Shown here: positions 1 through 5,518 of the stretch, in pieces | Position numbering within the stretch: position 1 is the first letter of the stretch | Layout of the letters: every line of letters starts with the position of its first letter | NCBI GenBank assembly: GCA_031262285.1 | Contig: JAISHZ010000127.1 | Coordinates: forward strand, 1-5,841 | Length of the DNA: 5,841 bases | Direction: 5' to 3' | Source of the DNA: Lachnospiraceae bacterium | GTDB lineage: Bacteria > Bacillota_A > Clostridia > Lachnospirales > Lachnospiraceae | Program-made: the position numbers and the translations under genes | The notes under the pieces: model-generated | What the model saw: only the letters and a program-made list of their open reading frames with translations | Database searches by the model: none | Told to the model about the DNA's origin: nothing

Positions 1-499
1 AACTCTTGATAACAGGATGCAACTGGCTACTTTTCGCCCACATAAACAAGTCGCTTATTAAATTGGGAACGAACTGCGGACGCGCGCCCATGTGTATTGC
101 CACATTACCATCAAATACCCCAACATCACCGCTGCGAAACCTCCCCGACTCAGTCACCAATCCCTGTGTCAAAAGTTTATGTGCTTTCAAAAAATCCTTG
201 ATTTTATAAGGGTCAAATGTCATGATCTGGTCGTAGGCTTCGTAAGCGTTTTTGACTTCCTTGATTTCGGTTTGTTTCCCTGCTACCAGTTTCCCTTCAA
301 TGACTGCCGTTACTTCTCCTAAGGTAAGTGAATTACCCTCAATTGCAAGAGATGAATGAATTGAGCGTATACGGTTCTCTCGATGTAGTTTTATATCTCG
401 TGTAAAATTAGTTCCATACTGAAGGTAAGTTGCTGTTTCCACGATTTTGGCTAAGAAATCGGCAGCTTTTTCTGTGATGGTATAGGGTGGTTTGCTCAT
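1..499 (-). CDS. Fic-domain protein (probable AMP-transferase), C-terminus outside window
   Basis: The first 166 residues of a Fic-family protein are present; the gene runs off the left edge. Fic enzymes usually transfer AMP from ATP to a hydroxyl group of a target protein. Seen here: residues 49-55 read SSLAIEG, which fits the autoinhibitory motif (S/T)xxxE(G/N), with S50, E54 and G55. Residues 120-131 read RFRSGDVGVFDG, the conserved segment that precedes the active site in this family, and LHPVIKS at the edge normally lies shortly before the catalytic HPFxxGNGR loop. That loop is not in the window, so activity cannot be judged. An N-terminal inhibitory helix points to a class II, self-inhibited Fic protein rather than a toxin with a separate antitoxin. 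The start is ATG at 499. Its SD (GAGGGGAG, 505-512) lies inside the last codons of the upstream yjbR-like gene, whose stop is 2 nt away, so the two are translationally coupled. Confidence 0.9.
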   Translation of the reverse strand, partial: MSKPPYTITEKAADFLAKIVETATYLQYGTNFTRDIKLHRENRIRSIHSSLAIEGNSLTLGEVTAVIEGKLVAGKQTEIKEVKNAYEAYDQIMTFDPYKIKDFLKAHKLLTQGLVTESGRFRSGDVGVFDGNVAIHMGARPQFVPNLISDLFMWAKSSQLHPVIKS

Positions 500-501
500 G
501 G

Positions 502-852
502 TTACTCCCCTCTCTTGGGTCTAATCAAATCGAAACTGCGTTCAATCATATCGTGCAATTCTTCATCCGGCACATCGCCACCGACAAAAACGGTATTCCA
601 GTGTGTTTTGTTCATGTGAAATCCAGGGATGAGATCTTTGTAGATTCTCCGCAAGAAGTCGGATTCGAATGGGTCGCATTTGAGATTGACGCACAACTTA
701 GTATCACGCTCGTATATTAGCGCGAAGGTCTTCTTATTACCCTTGTGGCGCATCACCGCCCATTCTGTGCCGTCTTTGATTCTGTCGAAAGGGTAATCCT
801 CATATGCGGCAGGAAAGGATAGGCAAAAATCGATCAGTTCTTGGCGGGTCAT
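502..852 (-). CDS. MmcQ/YjbR family protein
   Basis: This is a 116-residue cytosolic protein of the MmcQ/YjbR family (DUF419), a small alpha/beta fold sometimes annotated as DNA-binding, with no firmly established molecular role. Family hallmarks are visible: KTFALI (residues 41-46), VNLKCDP (55-61) and PGFHMNKTHW (76-85). Length is normal for the family. The ATG at 852 is chosen because AGGAG lies 8 nt upstream; a start at 876, eight codons earlier, has no convincing SD and adds residues not expected in the family. The stop is 2 nt before the fic start, so both proteins are made from one transcript. The gene begins 62 nt after the regulator on the same strand with no terminator between them. 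A weak promoter-like pair (TTGCTC, 17 nt, TTTATA) sits in the gap, so an own promoter is possible. Confidence 0.9.
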   Translation of the reverse strand: MTRQELIDFCLSFPAAYEDYPFDRIKDGTEWAVMRHKGNKKTFALIYERDTKLCVNLKCDPFESDFLRRIYKDLIPGFHMNKTHWNTVFVGGDVPDEELHDMIERSFDLIRPKRGE

Positions 853-914
853 ATGGTACACTCCTATGTCTAACATCTTCTGGATGAATCAATGTATAAA
901 CCATTTCATTAGCT

Positions 915-2249
915 TTAGAGCAATACTTTCCAGTGTCCGTTTTTCCTAGAACCCACCCTTACAAGTATATTTTTGTCTTGTAAAGATTTTATATTTCTCT
1001 GTATCGTCCTTTCGGAAACCAATGCTTGTTCAGATAACATTTTTCTAGTTAAATATGGTGTTTCTTTTAGCAGTTTTAAAATCCTCTTTTCCATTTCGCT
1101 TAATGAGCCACTTATTGTGCCACTTATTGTGCCATTGATTTCGTCTCTAGCGATCAACCCATATTTTGCTGAGTTATCTGCCGAATCATTAACGCCTATG
1201 GAATAATTTATTGAGCCATTTTCCAAGCCTAAAGTGTCATTCATTATAATCCCAAGGCTGATTAGCCTCGGCAGATAATGTGTGAGTTCATCATCTATTT
1301 TTTTACCATGGAAAACCGAATAAATCACTAGAAGTTCCTCTGTCGAAAGCGTATTCGTGATCGTTTCTCCGATTCGTTTGAATAAGGCAAGCAGTTTCTC
1401 GTCAATCTTATTACCGGCAAATCTCATACGTACAATATACTCATCTGAATCCAGAAAGTCGGGCAATGCTTTTGCTTCTTTAATACACAATTCATATATC
1501 AAATCCATCCCTTGCCCTGCGCGTTCAACCAAACCGCAACGCGCCAATATTTCCGCGATAAGTCGGTTGCGAGGTGCTTGTCTAAACATGATATTTTCTC
1601 GCGTAATTCCATGCGGAAAGCCACCCGGACTATCGATCTCCAGACGATCAAAAAATTGCTTCACGAATATGCTGCCACTTAATCTGTATTCGCGATGGCT
1701 GACGGCGTTCAAAATGGCTTCCCTAACAACTCTTTCGTTATATGCCATAATATCAAATACGAAGAAACCTTCTTTGTAGTGTGGCTTGTCGTTACGCAAG
1801 TTAATTAACTGCCACAATTTATCAAAGTATAAAAAGAAACCTTCTCGAAACTCTTCCCTTGCAGCGGCAGGCCCCGGTCTGTTTGAGGGTCTGTATTCAA
1901 AGATGACTTCGGATTGTGCTAAGAGACGGCGTAATGCTTCTGCTGTGCCAAACAAAATAAGCGCCGCATAGGTAATGCCTTTGTCAGTGACTGCTCCAAT
2001 ATCTTTGAGTAATTGCTCTATCTCGATGTTTTCGATTCGATTAAGCAAACTCAGCTTTTCAAGATCCTCCTTTAGTCGTCTAACCCACTTGGAGCGGAAA
2101 ATTTCAACTGCCTCTTGACTAATATCCTCCATCGTTGCTTTTAAGCATATTTCCCCGGAGAAGTCAAAGCGATTTTTAGCCTCCTTGAACTGAACACTTT
2201 CACCCTCTTTGGCGTTTAATAATTCCTCGACTGCTTTTCGATCATTCAT
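915..2249 (-). CDS. AlbA_2/Schlafen-type ATP-binding transcriptional regulator with N-terminal domain deletion
   Basis: This is a 444-residue protein related to the family of putative transcriptional regulators that join an AlbA_2 (Schlafen-like) nucleic-acid-binding domain, a GHKL-type ATPase domain (HATPase_c_4) and a C-terminal winged helix. Seen: the AlbA_2 entry motif VQFKEAKNRFDF (19-30); the ATP-binding N-box REAILNAVSHREY (176-188); IDSPGG (205-210); a second glycine box VERAGQGMDLI (241-251); a linker with GTIS repeats (371-383); and a helix-turn-helix near 385-428 (TRKMLSEQALVSERTIQRNI region). Right after FDF the sequence continues with SGEICLKATMEDI, which in relatives follows the AlbA_2 domain, so about 120-140 residues appear to be missing. 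The frame is intact and the protein may still be made. The start is ATG at 2249 after a purine-rich AGGAAGGGAAG stretch. It is probably an accessory regulator, perhaps of the neighbouring genes; its ligand and target are unknown. Confidence 0.85.
   Translation of the reverse strand: MNDRKAVEELLNAKEGESVQFKEAKNRFDFSGEICLKATMEDISQEAVEIFRSKWVRRLKEDLEKLSLLNRIENIEIEQLLKDIGAVTDKGITYAALILFGTAEALRRLLAQSEVIFEYRPSNRPGPAAAREEFREGFFLYFDKLWQLINLRNDKPHYKEGFFVFDIMAYNERVVREAILNAVSHREYRLSGSIFVKQFFDRLEIDSPGGFPHGITRENIMFRQAPRNRLIAEILARCGLVERAGQGMDLIYELCIKEAKALPDFLDSDEYIVRMRFAGNKIDEKLLALFKRIGETITNTLSTEELLVIYSVFHGKKIDDELTHYLPRLISLGIIMNDTLGLENGSINYSIGVNDSADNSAKYGLIARDEINGTISGTISGSLSEMEKRILKLLKETPYLTRKMLSEQALVSERTIQRNIKSLQDKNILVRVGSRKNGHWKVLL
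1105..1140. repeat. Three tandem 12-bp repeats inside the regulator gene
   Basis: Three 12-bp units lie head to tail at 1105-1116, 1117-1128 and 1129-1140; the first two differ at one base and the third at a few more. On the coding (minus) strand they encode NGTI-SGTI-SGSL (residues 372-383), a flexible linker between the ATPase part and the winged helix. Because the unit is a multiple of three, copy changes would alter linker length without breaking the frame. Similar GTIx repeats occur in relatives of this family. Confidence 0.8.
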
Positions 2250-2354
2250 CTTCTTCCCTTCCTAATTTAACGGAATGTGTCATTGTTTTCTTATGCCTCA
2301 TTCTTTTCATTTCAAGCATTGTGTGTGAGAGCGAAGAAACAATTGGCTGATTCG

Positions 2355-2383
2355 AGTATAACAAAACAGAAAAGTGCTTGCAA
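2355..2383 (-). promoter_or_regulatory. Sigma-A-type promoter for the minus-strand regulator-yjbR-fic block
   Basis: On the minus strand, TTGCAA (2378-2383) is followed after exactly 17 nt by TATACT (2355-2360). A TG one base before the -10 box makes it an extended -10 element. The predicted transcript start is near 2348, giving a leader of about 100 nt before the ATG at 2249. This is a sequence match only. Confidence 0.6.
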
Positions 2384-2566
2384 CGCTACCCAAGAAAATC
2401 AGTTCGTTTTATGAATCGTAGCTGAAACGCCATCAATGGAGCTTAGAAAAATGGATATGGATTCGTGGAACTGGTGAAAGAGTAACAAAAAGCTTTTTCA
2501 CTGTCAACTGGATATTTAGACAATCGATTTTATAAAAACTAGATTTGCATATGAAAATTTGAAGTA
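2384..2566. other. Divergent intergenic region between two opposing promoters
   Basis: The whole gene-free interval between the minus-strand regulator and the plus-strand nuclease gene is 2250-2707. Apart from the two promoters and their leaders it holds no convincing gene. The middle part contains a 9-bp imperfect hairpin (GTGAAAGAG at 2474-2482 with CTTTTTCAC at 2493-2501, one G-T pair) without a T-run, so it is not a clear terminator; it could be a protein-binding site. Confidence 0.4.
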
Positions 2567-2595
2567 TTGACGAATTGTTTTTTTAGTGGTATCTT
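2567..2595 (+). promoter_or_regulatory. Sigma-A-type promoter for the Rpn-like nuclease gene
   Basis: TTGACG (2567-2572), a 17-nt spacer, and TATCTT (2590-2595) form a near-consensus vegetative promoter. Transcription would begin near 2602, leaving a leader of about 105 nt before the ATG at 2708. Confidence 0.65.
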
Positions 2596-2603
2596 AAAAA
2601 AAT

Positions 2604-2627
2604 GGTAGCCGAGGTGTTCCTTCTACC
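2604..2627 (+). promoter_or_regulatory. Hairpin at the 5' end of the nuclease mRNA leader
   Basis: GGTAG (2604-2608) pairs with CTACC (2623-2627). After a CC bulge, GAGG (2611-2614) pairs with CCTT (2619-2622, one G-U pair) around the loop TGTT. It sits within a few bases of the predicted transcript start, where such stems often stabilise mRNA. No T-run follows, so it is not a terminator. Confidence 0.4.
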
Positions 2628-2707
2628 CTTTGCGGATTCTGTAATATCTGTTTCATTGTTTTTGCCGAACATGGCATCTAATTCATCACATCACGAAAGG
2701 AGCGCTT

Positions 2708-3586
2708 ATGCTAAAAAAGCAAGAAAAAATCACTACACAAAATCAGTATTATGCAACTGCTGAAAAACCAAGCACAGAAACTGCCGTAGTTCAATTGAAG
2801 TACCCGATGACCGACGATATACTTTTCAAAATGTACTTTGTAAAGTATCCTAAATTCCTCAAGAGACTAGTGTCAATCATACTTCAAACGCCGCTTGAAA
2901 GCATCACTGAATTCACTATAACCAATACTGAAATACCACCCGGTTTTATGGACGAAAAATTCTGTCGTTTAGATATCCATATGATCATGAATGGTCAGCG
3001 ATTGGATCTAGAGGTACAGGTCGATGATGAAAAAGACTACCCTGAACGTTCCCTTTACTATTGGGCGAGGGATTATTCCTCAGCTCTACCCGCAGGTGAA
3101 AAATACAAGCAACTTCCAAGAGTCATTATCATCAATATACTTGCATTTCATCTATTCGATTGCGCGGAGTATCACTCTGAATATAGACTACTAGAAGTAA
3201 ACCGACACACTACATTGACTGATAAGCAGATTCTACATTATTACGAATTGCCAAAGCTACCGGATTTAACAGATGGAGATGATGAGTTGATGTTTTGGCT
3301 TACTCTTTTCAAAGCCAGAACCGAGAATGATTTAAACCGAATTGTCGAAATGGGGGTACCCATCATGAAAGAAGCGATTGACGCGTATAAAAATGTATCA
3401 GTGTCACAGGAACTTTACGAACTTGAGCGATTACGTGATCGAACCAGACACAACGAAGCATCTGCTATAGCGTACGCTCAGGAAAAAGCAGCAGCAGAAG
3501 CAGAAGCAAAAGTAGAAGAATTGAAAGCGGAGTTAGCAAATAAAGATGCCGAGATCATGCGGCTACGCGCCATGTTGAATCAATGA
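2708..3586 (+). CDS. Rpn-family / PD-(D/E)XK nuclease 'transposase-like' protein
   Basis: This is a 292-residue protein of the PDDEXK_2 group (often annotated 'PD-(D/E)XK nuclease family transposase' or Rpn family recombination-promoting nuclease). These are DNA endonucleases thought to promote RecA-independent recombination; most lie alone, without transposon ends. Seen: the entry motif PMTDDILFKMYF (33-44), the putative metal-binding core with D89 (in CRLDI) and E102-V-Q104 (the E-x-Q variant of ExK), and the following RSLYYWARDY (114-123). The last ~60 residues (about 234-292) are a charged, Ala/Glu/Lys-rich probable coiled coil, common at the C-terminus of this family. Length is normal and the catalytic core looks intact. 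The ATG at 2708 has GGAG 5 nt upstream. No inverted repeats or target duplications were found, so it is not called as an insertion sequence. It is transcribed alone, divergently from the regulator. Confidence 0.9.
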   Translation: MLKKQEKITTQNQYYATAEKPSTETAVVQLKYPMTDDILFKMYFVKYPKFLKRLVSIILQTPLESITEFTITNTEIPPGFMDEKFCRLDIHMIMNGQRLDLEVQVDDEKDYPERSLYYWARDYSSALPAGEKYKQLPRVIIINILAFHLFDCAEYHSEYRLLEVNRHTTLTDKQILHYYELPKLPDLTDGDDELMFWLTLFKARTENDLNRIVEMGVPIMKEAIDAYKNVSVSQELYELERLRDRTRHNEASAIAYAQEKAAAEAEAKVEELKAELANKDAEIMRLRAMLNQ

Positions 3587-3758
3587 ATCTACCTGCTTTA
3601 AGTACTAAAGTCCGCTGATCTGTTATTATCCATGAAAGCTCACTGTACAACTATATTCCCACATAATTTCTCTTAAAACGCCGGAACATTCAATGATCAA
3701 TTCGAGTCTTCGTATTCATCGTGTGATAACATCGCGTGACGAAAACTATTACGCAGAT
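3587..3758. other. Intergenic region between nuclease gene and MFS leader
   Basis: No gene and no convincing factor-independent terminator was found. A small 5-bp hairpin (CTTTA at 3596-3600, TAAAG at 3606-3610) follows the nuclease stop but lacks a T-run. The right end should hold the promoter of the MFS leader. Confidence 0.5.
3701..3730 (+). promoter_or_regulatory. Possible extended -10 promoter for the leader-MFS transcript
   Basis: TGTGATAAC (3722-3730) matches a TGn-extended -10 box (GATAAC). The best upstream partner, TTCGAG at 3701-3706, is a poor -35 at 18 nt. Transcription from here would start near 3737, about 20 nt before the leader SD. This is the best candidate seen but a weak one. 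Confidence 0.3.
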
Positions 3759-3768
3759 AGGAGTAGCT

Positions 3769-3807
3769 ATGATTTTCATGATTGTTAAGGCTCCATGCAA
3801 AGTTTGA
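3769..3807 (+). CDS. Leader peptide MIFMIVKAPCKV
   Basis: This is a 12-codon ORF with an excellent SD: AGGAG at 3759-3763, 5 nt before the ATG. The peptide reads MIFMIVKAPCKV and ends with TGA at 3805-3807, inside the loop of hairpin 1:2. Residues 2-5, IFMI, resemble the IFVI macrolide-stalling motif of the ErmC leader peptide. A ribosome with codon 5 in its P site would cover bases to roughly 3797, enough to melt the 5' arm of hairpin 1:2 and leave segment 2 free. The leader SD itself is not in any of the stems, so the leader should be translated constitutively. Its likely job is to sense the drug; the free peptide probably has no function. Confidence 0.75.
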   Translation: MIFMIVKAPCKV

Positions 3808-3823
3808 GGATATTGCATGGAGC
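3790..3823 (+). promoter_or_regulatory. Attenuator hairpin 1:2, perfect 11-bp stem
   Basis: GCTCCATGCAA (3790-3800) is the exact reverse complement of TTGCATGGAGC (3813-3823), separated by a 12-nt loop. The 5' arm encodes leader residues Ala8-Lys11, so translation of the leader opens it. This is the resting-state hairpin that prevents 2:3 pairing. Confidence 0.8.
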
Positions 3824-3860
3824 GACCGGTCTGTCATAGACCAATGTCCTCAGACTTTGC
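3797..3860 (+). promoter_or_regulatory. Alternative 2:3 pairing, 19 bp
   Basis: Bases 3797-3815 pair without interruption with 3842-3860, including two G-U pairs (3811-3846 and 3804-3853), around a 26-nt loop. The stem shares 3797-3800 and 3813-3815 with hairpin 1:2 and 3853-3860 with hairpin 3:4, so it cannot coexist with either. It is the predicted induced, 'on' structure. Confidence 0.75.
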
Positions 3861-3898
3861 CGTTTGATACTCATCCACTTTATCAAAGGAGCAAAGTC
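3853..3898 (+). promoter_or_regulatory. Attenuator hairpin 3:4, sequesters the MFS ribosome binding site
   Basis: GACTTTGC (3853-3860) is exactly complementary to GCAAAGTC (3891-3898), and inside it TTTGATA (3863-3869) is exactly complementary to TATCAAA (3881-3887). The AAAGGAG SD of the MFS gene (3885-3891) is thus partly paired and partly in a small internal loop. This is the predicted 'off' structure. Segment 4 (GCAAAGTC) is nearly repeated in the leader ORF at 3797-3804 (GCAAAGTT), which is why segment 3 can pair with either. Confidence 0.75.
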
Positions 3899-3901
3899 AA
3901 A

Positions 3902-5182
3902 ATGAAACATAAATTACGAGATTTTTATATTCTCTGGATTACGCAAGGATTATCGCAGCTTGGCAGCACTATGACGAATTTTGCATTGATGCTGTGGCTC
4001 TATCAAAAAACAGGCTCAGCGCTGCAAACTGCCCTATTGTCCATTTGTTCCTATGCGCCATATGTCGTGGCGAGCATCTTTGCCGGTGCATTCAGTGACA
4101 AATGGAACAAGAAAAGAACGCTGTTACTCTGTGATGCCTTATCCGCCGGTTGTACGATTACCGTTTTTGTACTACTGCAAGGTGGTCTGCTAAGCCCATG
4201 GCATTTATATGCGCTAAATGCGCTGAACGGTTTGATGAATACCGTACAAAATCCGGCCAGTAACGTGGCAGCGACACTGATAACACCTAGGGATCTCTAT
4301 CAAAAGACGAGTAGTCTACGAGCTCTTTCCGATTCTGTCATTACCATATTGCATCCGGCTCTAGCCACAGTACTATTTGCGGTTGGCGGGATGACTGTAG
4401 TGATACTGGTAGACCTAGGTACATTTCTAGCCGCTTTCATCGCATTATTGTTATTTGTTAGGATTCCGCAACCGGAGCAATACGTCGATAAAAAGAACGA
4501 GGGTATCCTCGTCGCGGCAAAAGCAGGGTTGAAATGCTTGTCGGAAAATAAGCTGGTGCTATATTTAATACTATTTCTGGCTGGCGTTAATCTAGTGGCA
4601 TCCGCTTTTGACGCGGTGCTTCCGGCATTTATTCTACCAAACACCCACGGCGGGAAATCCGTGTTGGGCATCGTCACATCCTTTGCCGGTATCGCCATGC
4701 TCATCGGCAGCTTGTTGGCAGCCATCCTCCCGCCACCCAAGAACCGGGTTCGCCTGATCGTGTTATCCATGTTCGTTTCCTTGACCATCGATAACTTTCT
4801 CATGTCCGTTTCGACGACTCCGGTGATATGGTGCCTTGCACAGATATTTGGTTACCTACCCGTACCGCTCATGAATACCAACCTAGATGTGATCATTCGC
4901 ACTGCCATCCCCACCCATATGCAGGGGCGGGTTTACGCCTGCCGCAACACCTTACAGTTCTTTACCATTCCGATCGGCTTCTTGTTCGGCGGGTGGATGG
5001 TGGATGCTGTCTGTGAACCCTTTATGGCAGGAATCAAGGGAGATCATATCATGACTTCTCTATTCGGTCAGGTAAAAGGAGCTGGTGCAGCATTGATGAT
5101 CTTCCTGCTTGGTTTATTGGGCTTTGCGATATGCTTGTTTTTTGGCAAAATTCTAAAAAACACAGTTCTTCTGCATGATTGA
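3902..5182 (+). CDS. MFS efflux transporter, MefA-like (probable drug exporter)
   Basis: This is a 426-residue integral membrane protein of the major facilitator superfamily, of the branch that includes macrolide exporters such as MefA. About 12 hydrophobic segments are visible (roughly 12-34, 45-64, 73-95, 102-122, 145-165, 167-187, 217-243, 256-276, 283-303, 306-330, 350-372, 393-415), with a central hydrophilic loop near 188-215. The loop between helices 2 and 3 holds motif A, GAFSDKWNKKR (62-72). Such proteins export substrates by proton antiport. The ATG at 3902 is chosen because AAAGGAG lies 10 nt upstream; an in-frame TTG at 3782 would add 40 hydrophilic residues read through the attenuator and has no SD. 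The attenuator before it supports a substrate that acts on ribosomes, but the true substrate is unknown. By eye the second half is more GC-rich than the nuclease gene upstream. Confidence 0.88.
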   Translation: MKHKLRDFYILWITQGLSQLGSTMTNFALMLWLYQKTGSALQTALLSICSYAPYVVASIFAGAFSDKWNKKRTLLLCDALSAGCTITVFVLLQGGLLSPWHLYALNALNGLMNTVQNPASNVAATLITPRDLYQKTSSLRALSDSVITILHPALATVLFAVGGMTVVILVDLGTFLAAFIALLLFVRIPQPEQYVDKKNEGILVAAKAGLKCLSENKLVLYLILFLAGVNLVASAFDAVLPAFILPNTHGGKSVLGIVTSFAGIAMLIGSLLAAILPPPKNRVRLIVLSMFVSLTIDNFLMSVSTTPVIWCLAQIFGYLPVPLMNTNLDVIIRTAIPTHMQGRVYACRNTLQFFTIPIGFLFGGWMVDAVCEPFMAGIKGDHIMTSLFGQVKGAGAALMIFLLGLLGFAICLFFGKILKNTVLLHD

Positions 5183-5231
5183 AAGTATCAATCTATTCAA
5201 TCAAACTTAACAAATAGGAGGATTATACATT

Positions 5232-5453
5232 ATGGCAGATATTACATTTGAAATCAAAGAAACCCTCGGTGTTCTTTCAGAAAGTAAACGCGGTTGGACT
5301 AAAGAGGTTAATATGGTAAGCTGGAACGGACGCGAAGCGAAGGTCGATATTCGCGAATGGGATGCGACCCATGAAAAGATGGGGAAGGGGCTGACCTTTA
5401 CCACAGAAGAGATTATAAAACTGAAAGAACTGTTAAAACAAATCGAAGCATAA
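5232..5453 (+). CDS. YdbC/PC4-family ssDNA-binding protein
   Basis: This is a 73-residue protein of the YdbC family, bacterial relatives of the eukaryotic transcription coactivator PC4, which bind single-stranded DNA as small beta-sheet dimers; the cellular role in bacteria is not settled. Seen: a beta-rich core with VLSESKRGWTKEVNMVSWNG (14-33), then KVDIREWDATHEKMGKGLTF (37-56), and a C-terminal amphipathic helix (about 58-71). Length is typical. The ATG at 5232 follows AGGAGG (5216-5221) at a 10-nt spacing. It begins 49 nt after the MFS stop with no clear terminator or promoter between them, so co-transcription with the pump is likely; a weak 7-bp inverted repeat (5176-5182/5197-5203) lies in the gap. 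Confidence 0.88.
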   Translation: MADITFEIKETLGVLSESKRGWTKEVNMVSWNGREAKVDIREWDATHEKMGKGLTFTTEEIIKLKELLKQIEA

Positions 5454-5467
5454 ATCAAACTATGTAA

Positions 5468-5495
5468 ACGATACTGCATTTACGACACTGCATTC
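5468..5495. repeat. Two imperfect 14-bp tandem repeats
   Basis: Units at 5468-5481 and 5482-5495 match at 12 of 14 positions (ACGAyACTGCATTy). They lie between the PC4-like gene and the next start codon. They might be a regulator-binding site or simple chance. Confidence 0.5.
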
Positions 5496-5518
5496 ACACT
5501 ACCATGATTGGAGCAACC

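Larger units (their letters stand above)
3759..3901 (+). promoter_or_regulatory. ermC-like translational attenuator upstream of the MFS efflux gene
   Basis: This leader contains an SD (AGGAG, 3759-3763), a 12-codon ORF and four RNA segments with alternative pairings. Segments 1:2 (3790-3800 with 3813-3823) form a perfect hairpin. Segments 2:3 (3797-3815 with 3842-3860) form a longer stem that excludes both others. Segments 3:4 (3853-3860 with 3891-3898) enclose the SD of the MFS gene (AAAGGAG, 3885-3891). The 5' arm of 1:2 lies within codons 8-11 of the leader ORF. In known attenuators of this design (ermC and relatives), a drug-stalled ribosome on segment 1 allows 2:3 pairing and frees segment 4 for translation. 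No T-run follows any stem, so control at translation rather than transcription is inferred. The inducer is unknown; a ribosome-targeting antibiotic is most likely. Confidence 0.75.

Noticed and set aside
6..322. Two overlapping plus-strand open frames at the left edge
   Set aside because: They lie opposite the Fic coding frame, which has clear family motifs; the plus-strand products look random.
853..876. Upstream ATG (876) for the YjbR-family protein
   Set aside because: There is no convincing SD, while the ATG at 852 has AGGAG at 8 nt and gives the usual family N-terminus MTRQEL.
1357..1971. Plus-strand open frames opposite the regulator gene, and similar ones opposite the MFS and PC4-like genes
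   Set aside because: They are antisense shadows of clearly coding frames, with no SD and no recognisable protein features.
2242..2319. 25-codon minus-strand ORF (starting MLEMKRM) overlapping the start of the regulator gene
   Set aside because: No SD precedes it and the peptide is unremarkable; overlap with the regulator ATG is likely chance.
2708..3586. Complete insertion sequence around the 'transposase-like' nuclease
   Set aside because: No terminal inverted repeats or target duplications were seen around it; this family usually lies alone and is better called an Rpn-type nuclease.
3596..3610. Terminator after the nuclease gene
   Set aside because: It is only a 5-bp AT-rich hairpin with no T-run.
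3790..3860. Transcription terminator in the MFS leader
   Set aside because: The stems are strong, but none is followed by a T-run, so a factor-independent terminator is not supported; translational control fits better.
3782..3901. 40-residue N-terminal extension of the MFS protein from a TTG start
   Set aside because: It has no SD, is hydrophilic, does not look like an MFS N-terminus, and reads through the attenuator stems; the ATG at 3902 has AAAGGAG upstream.
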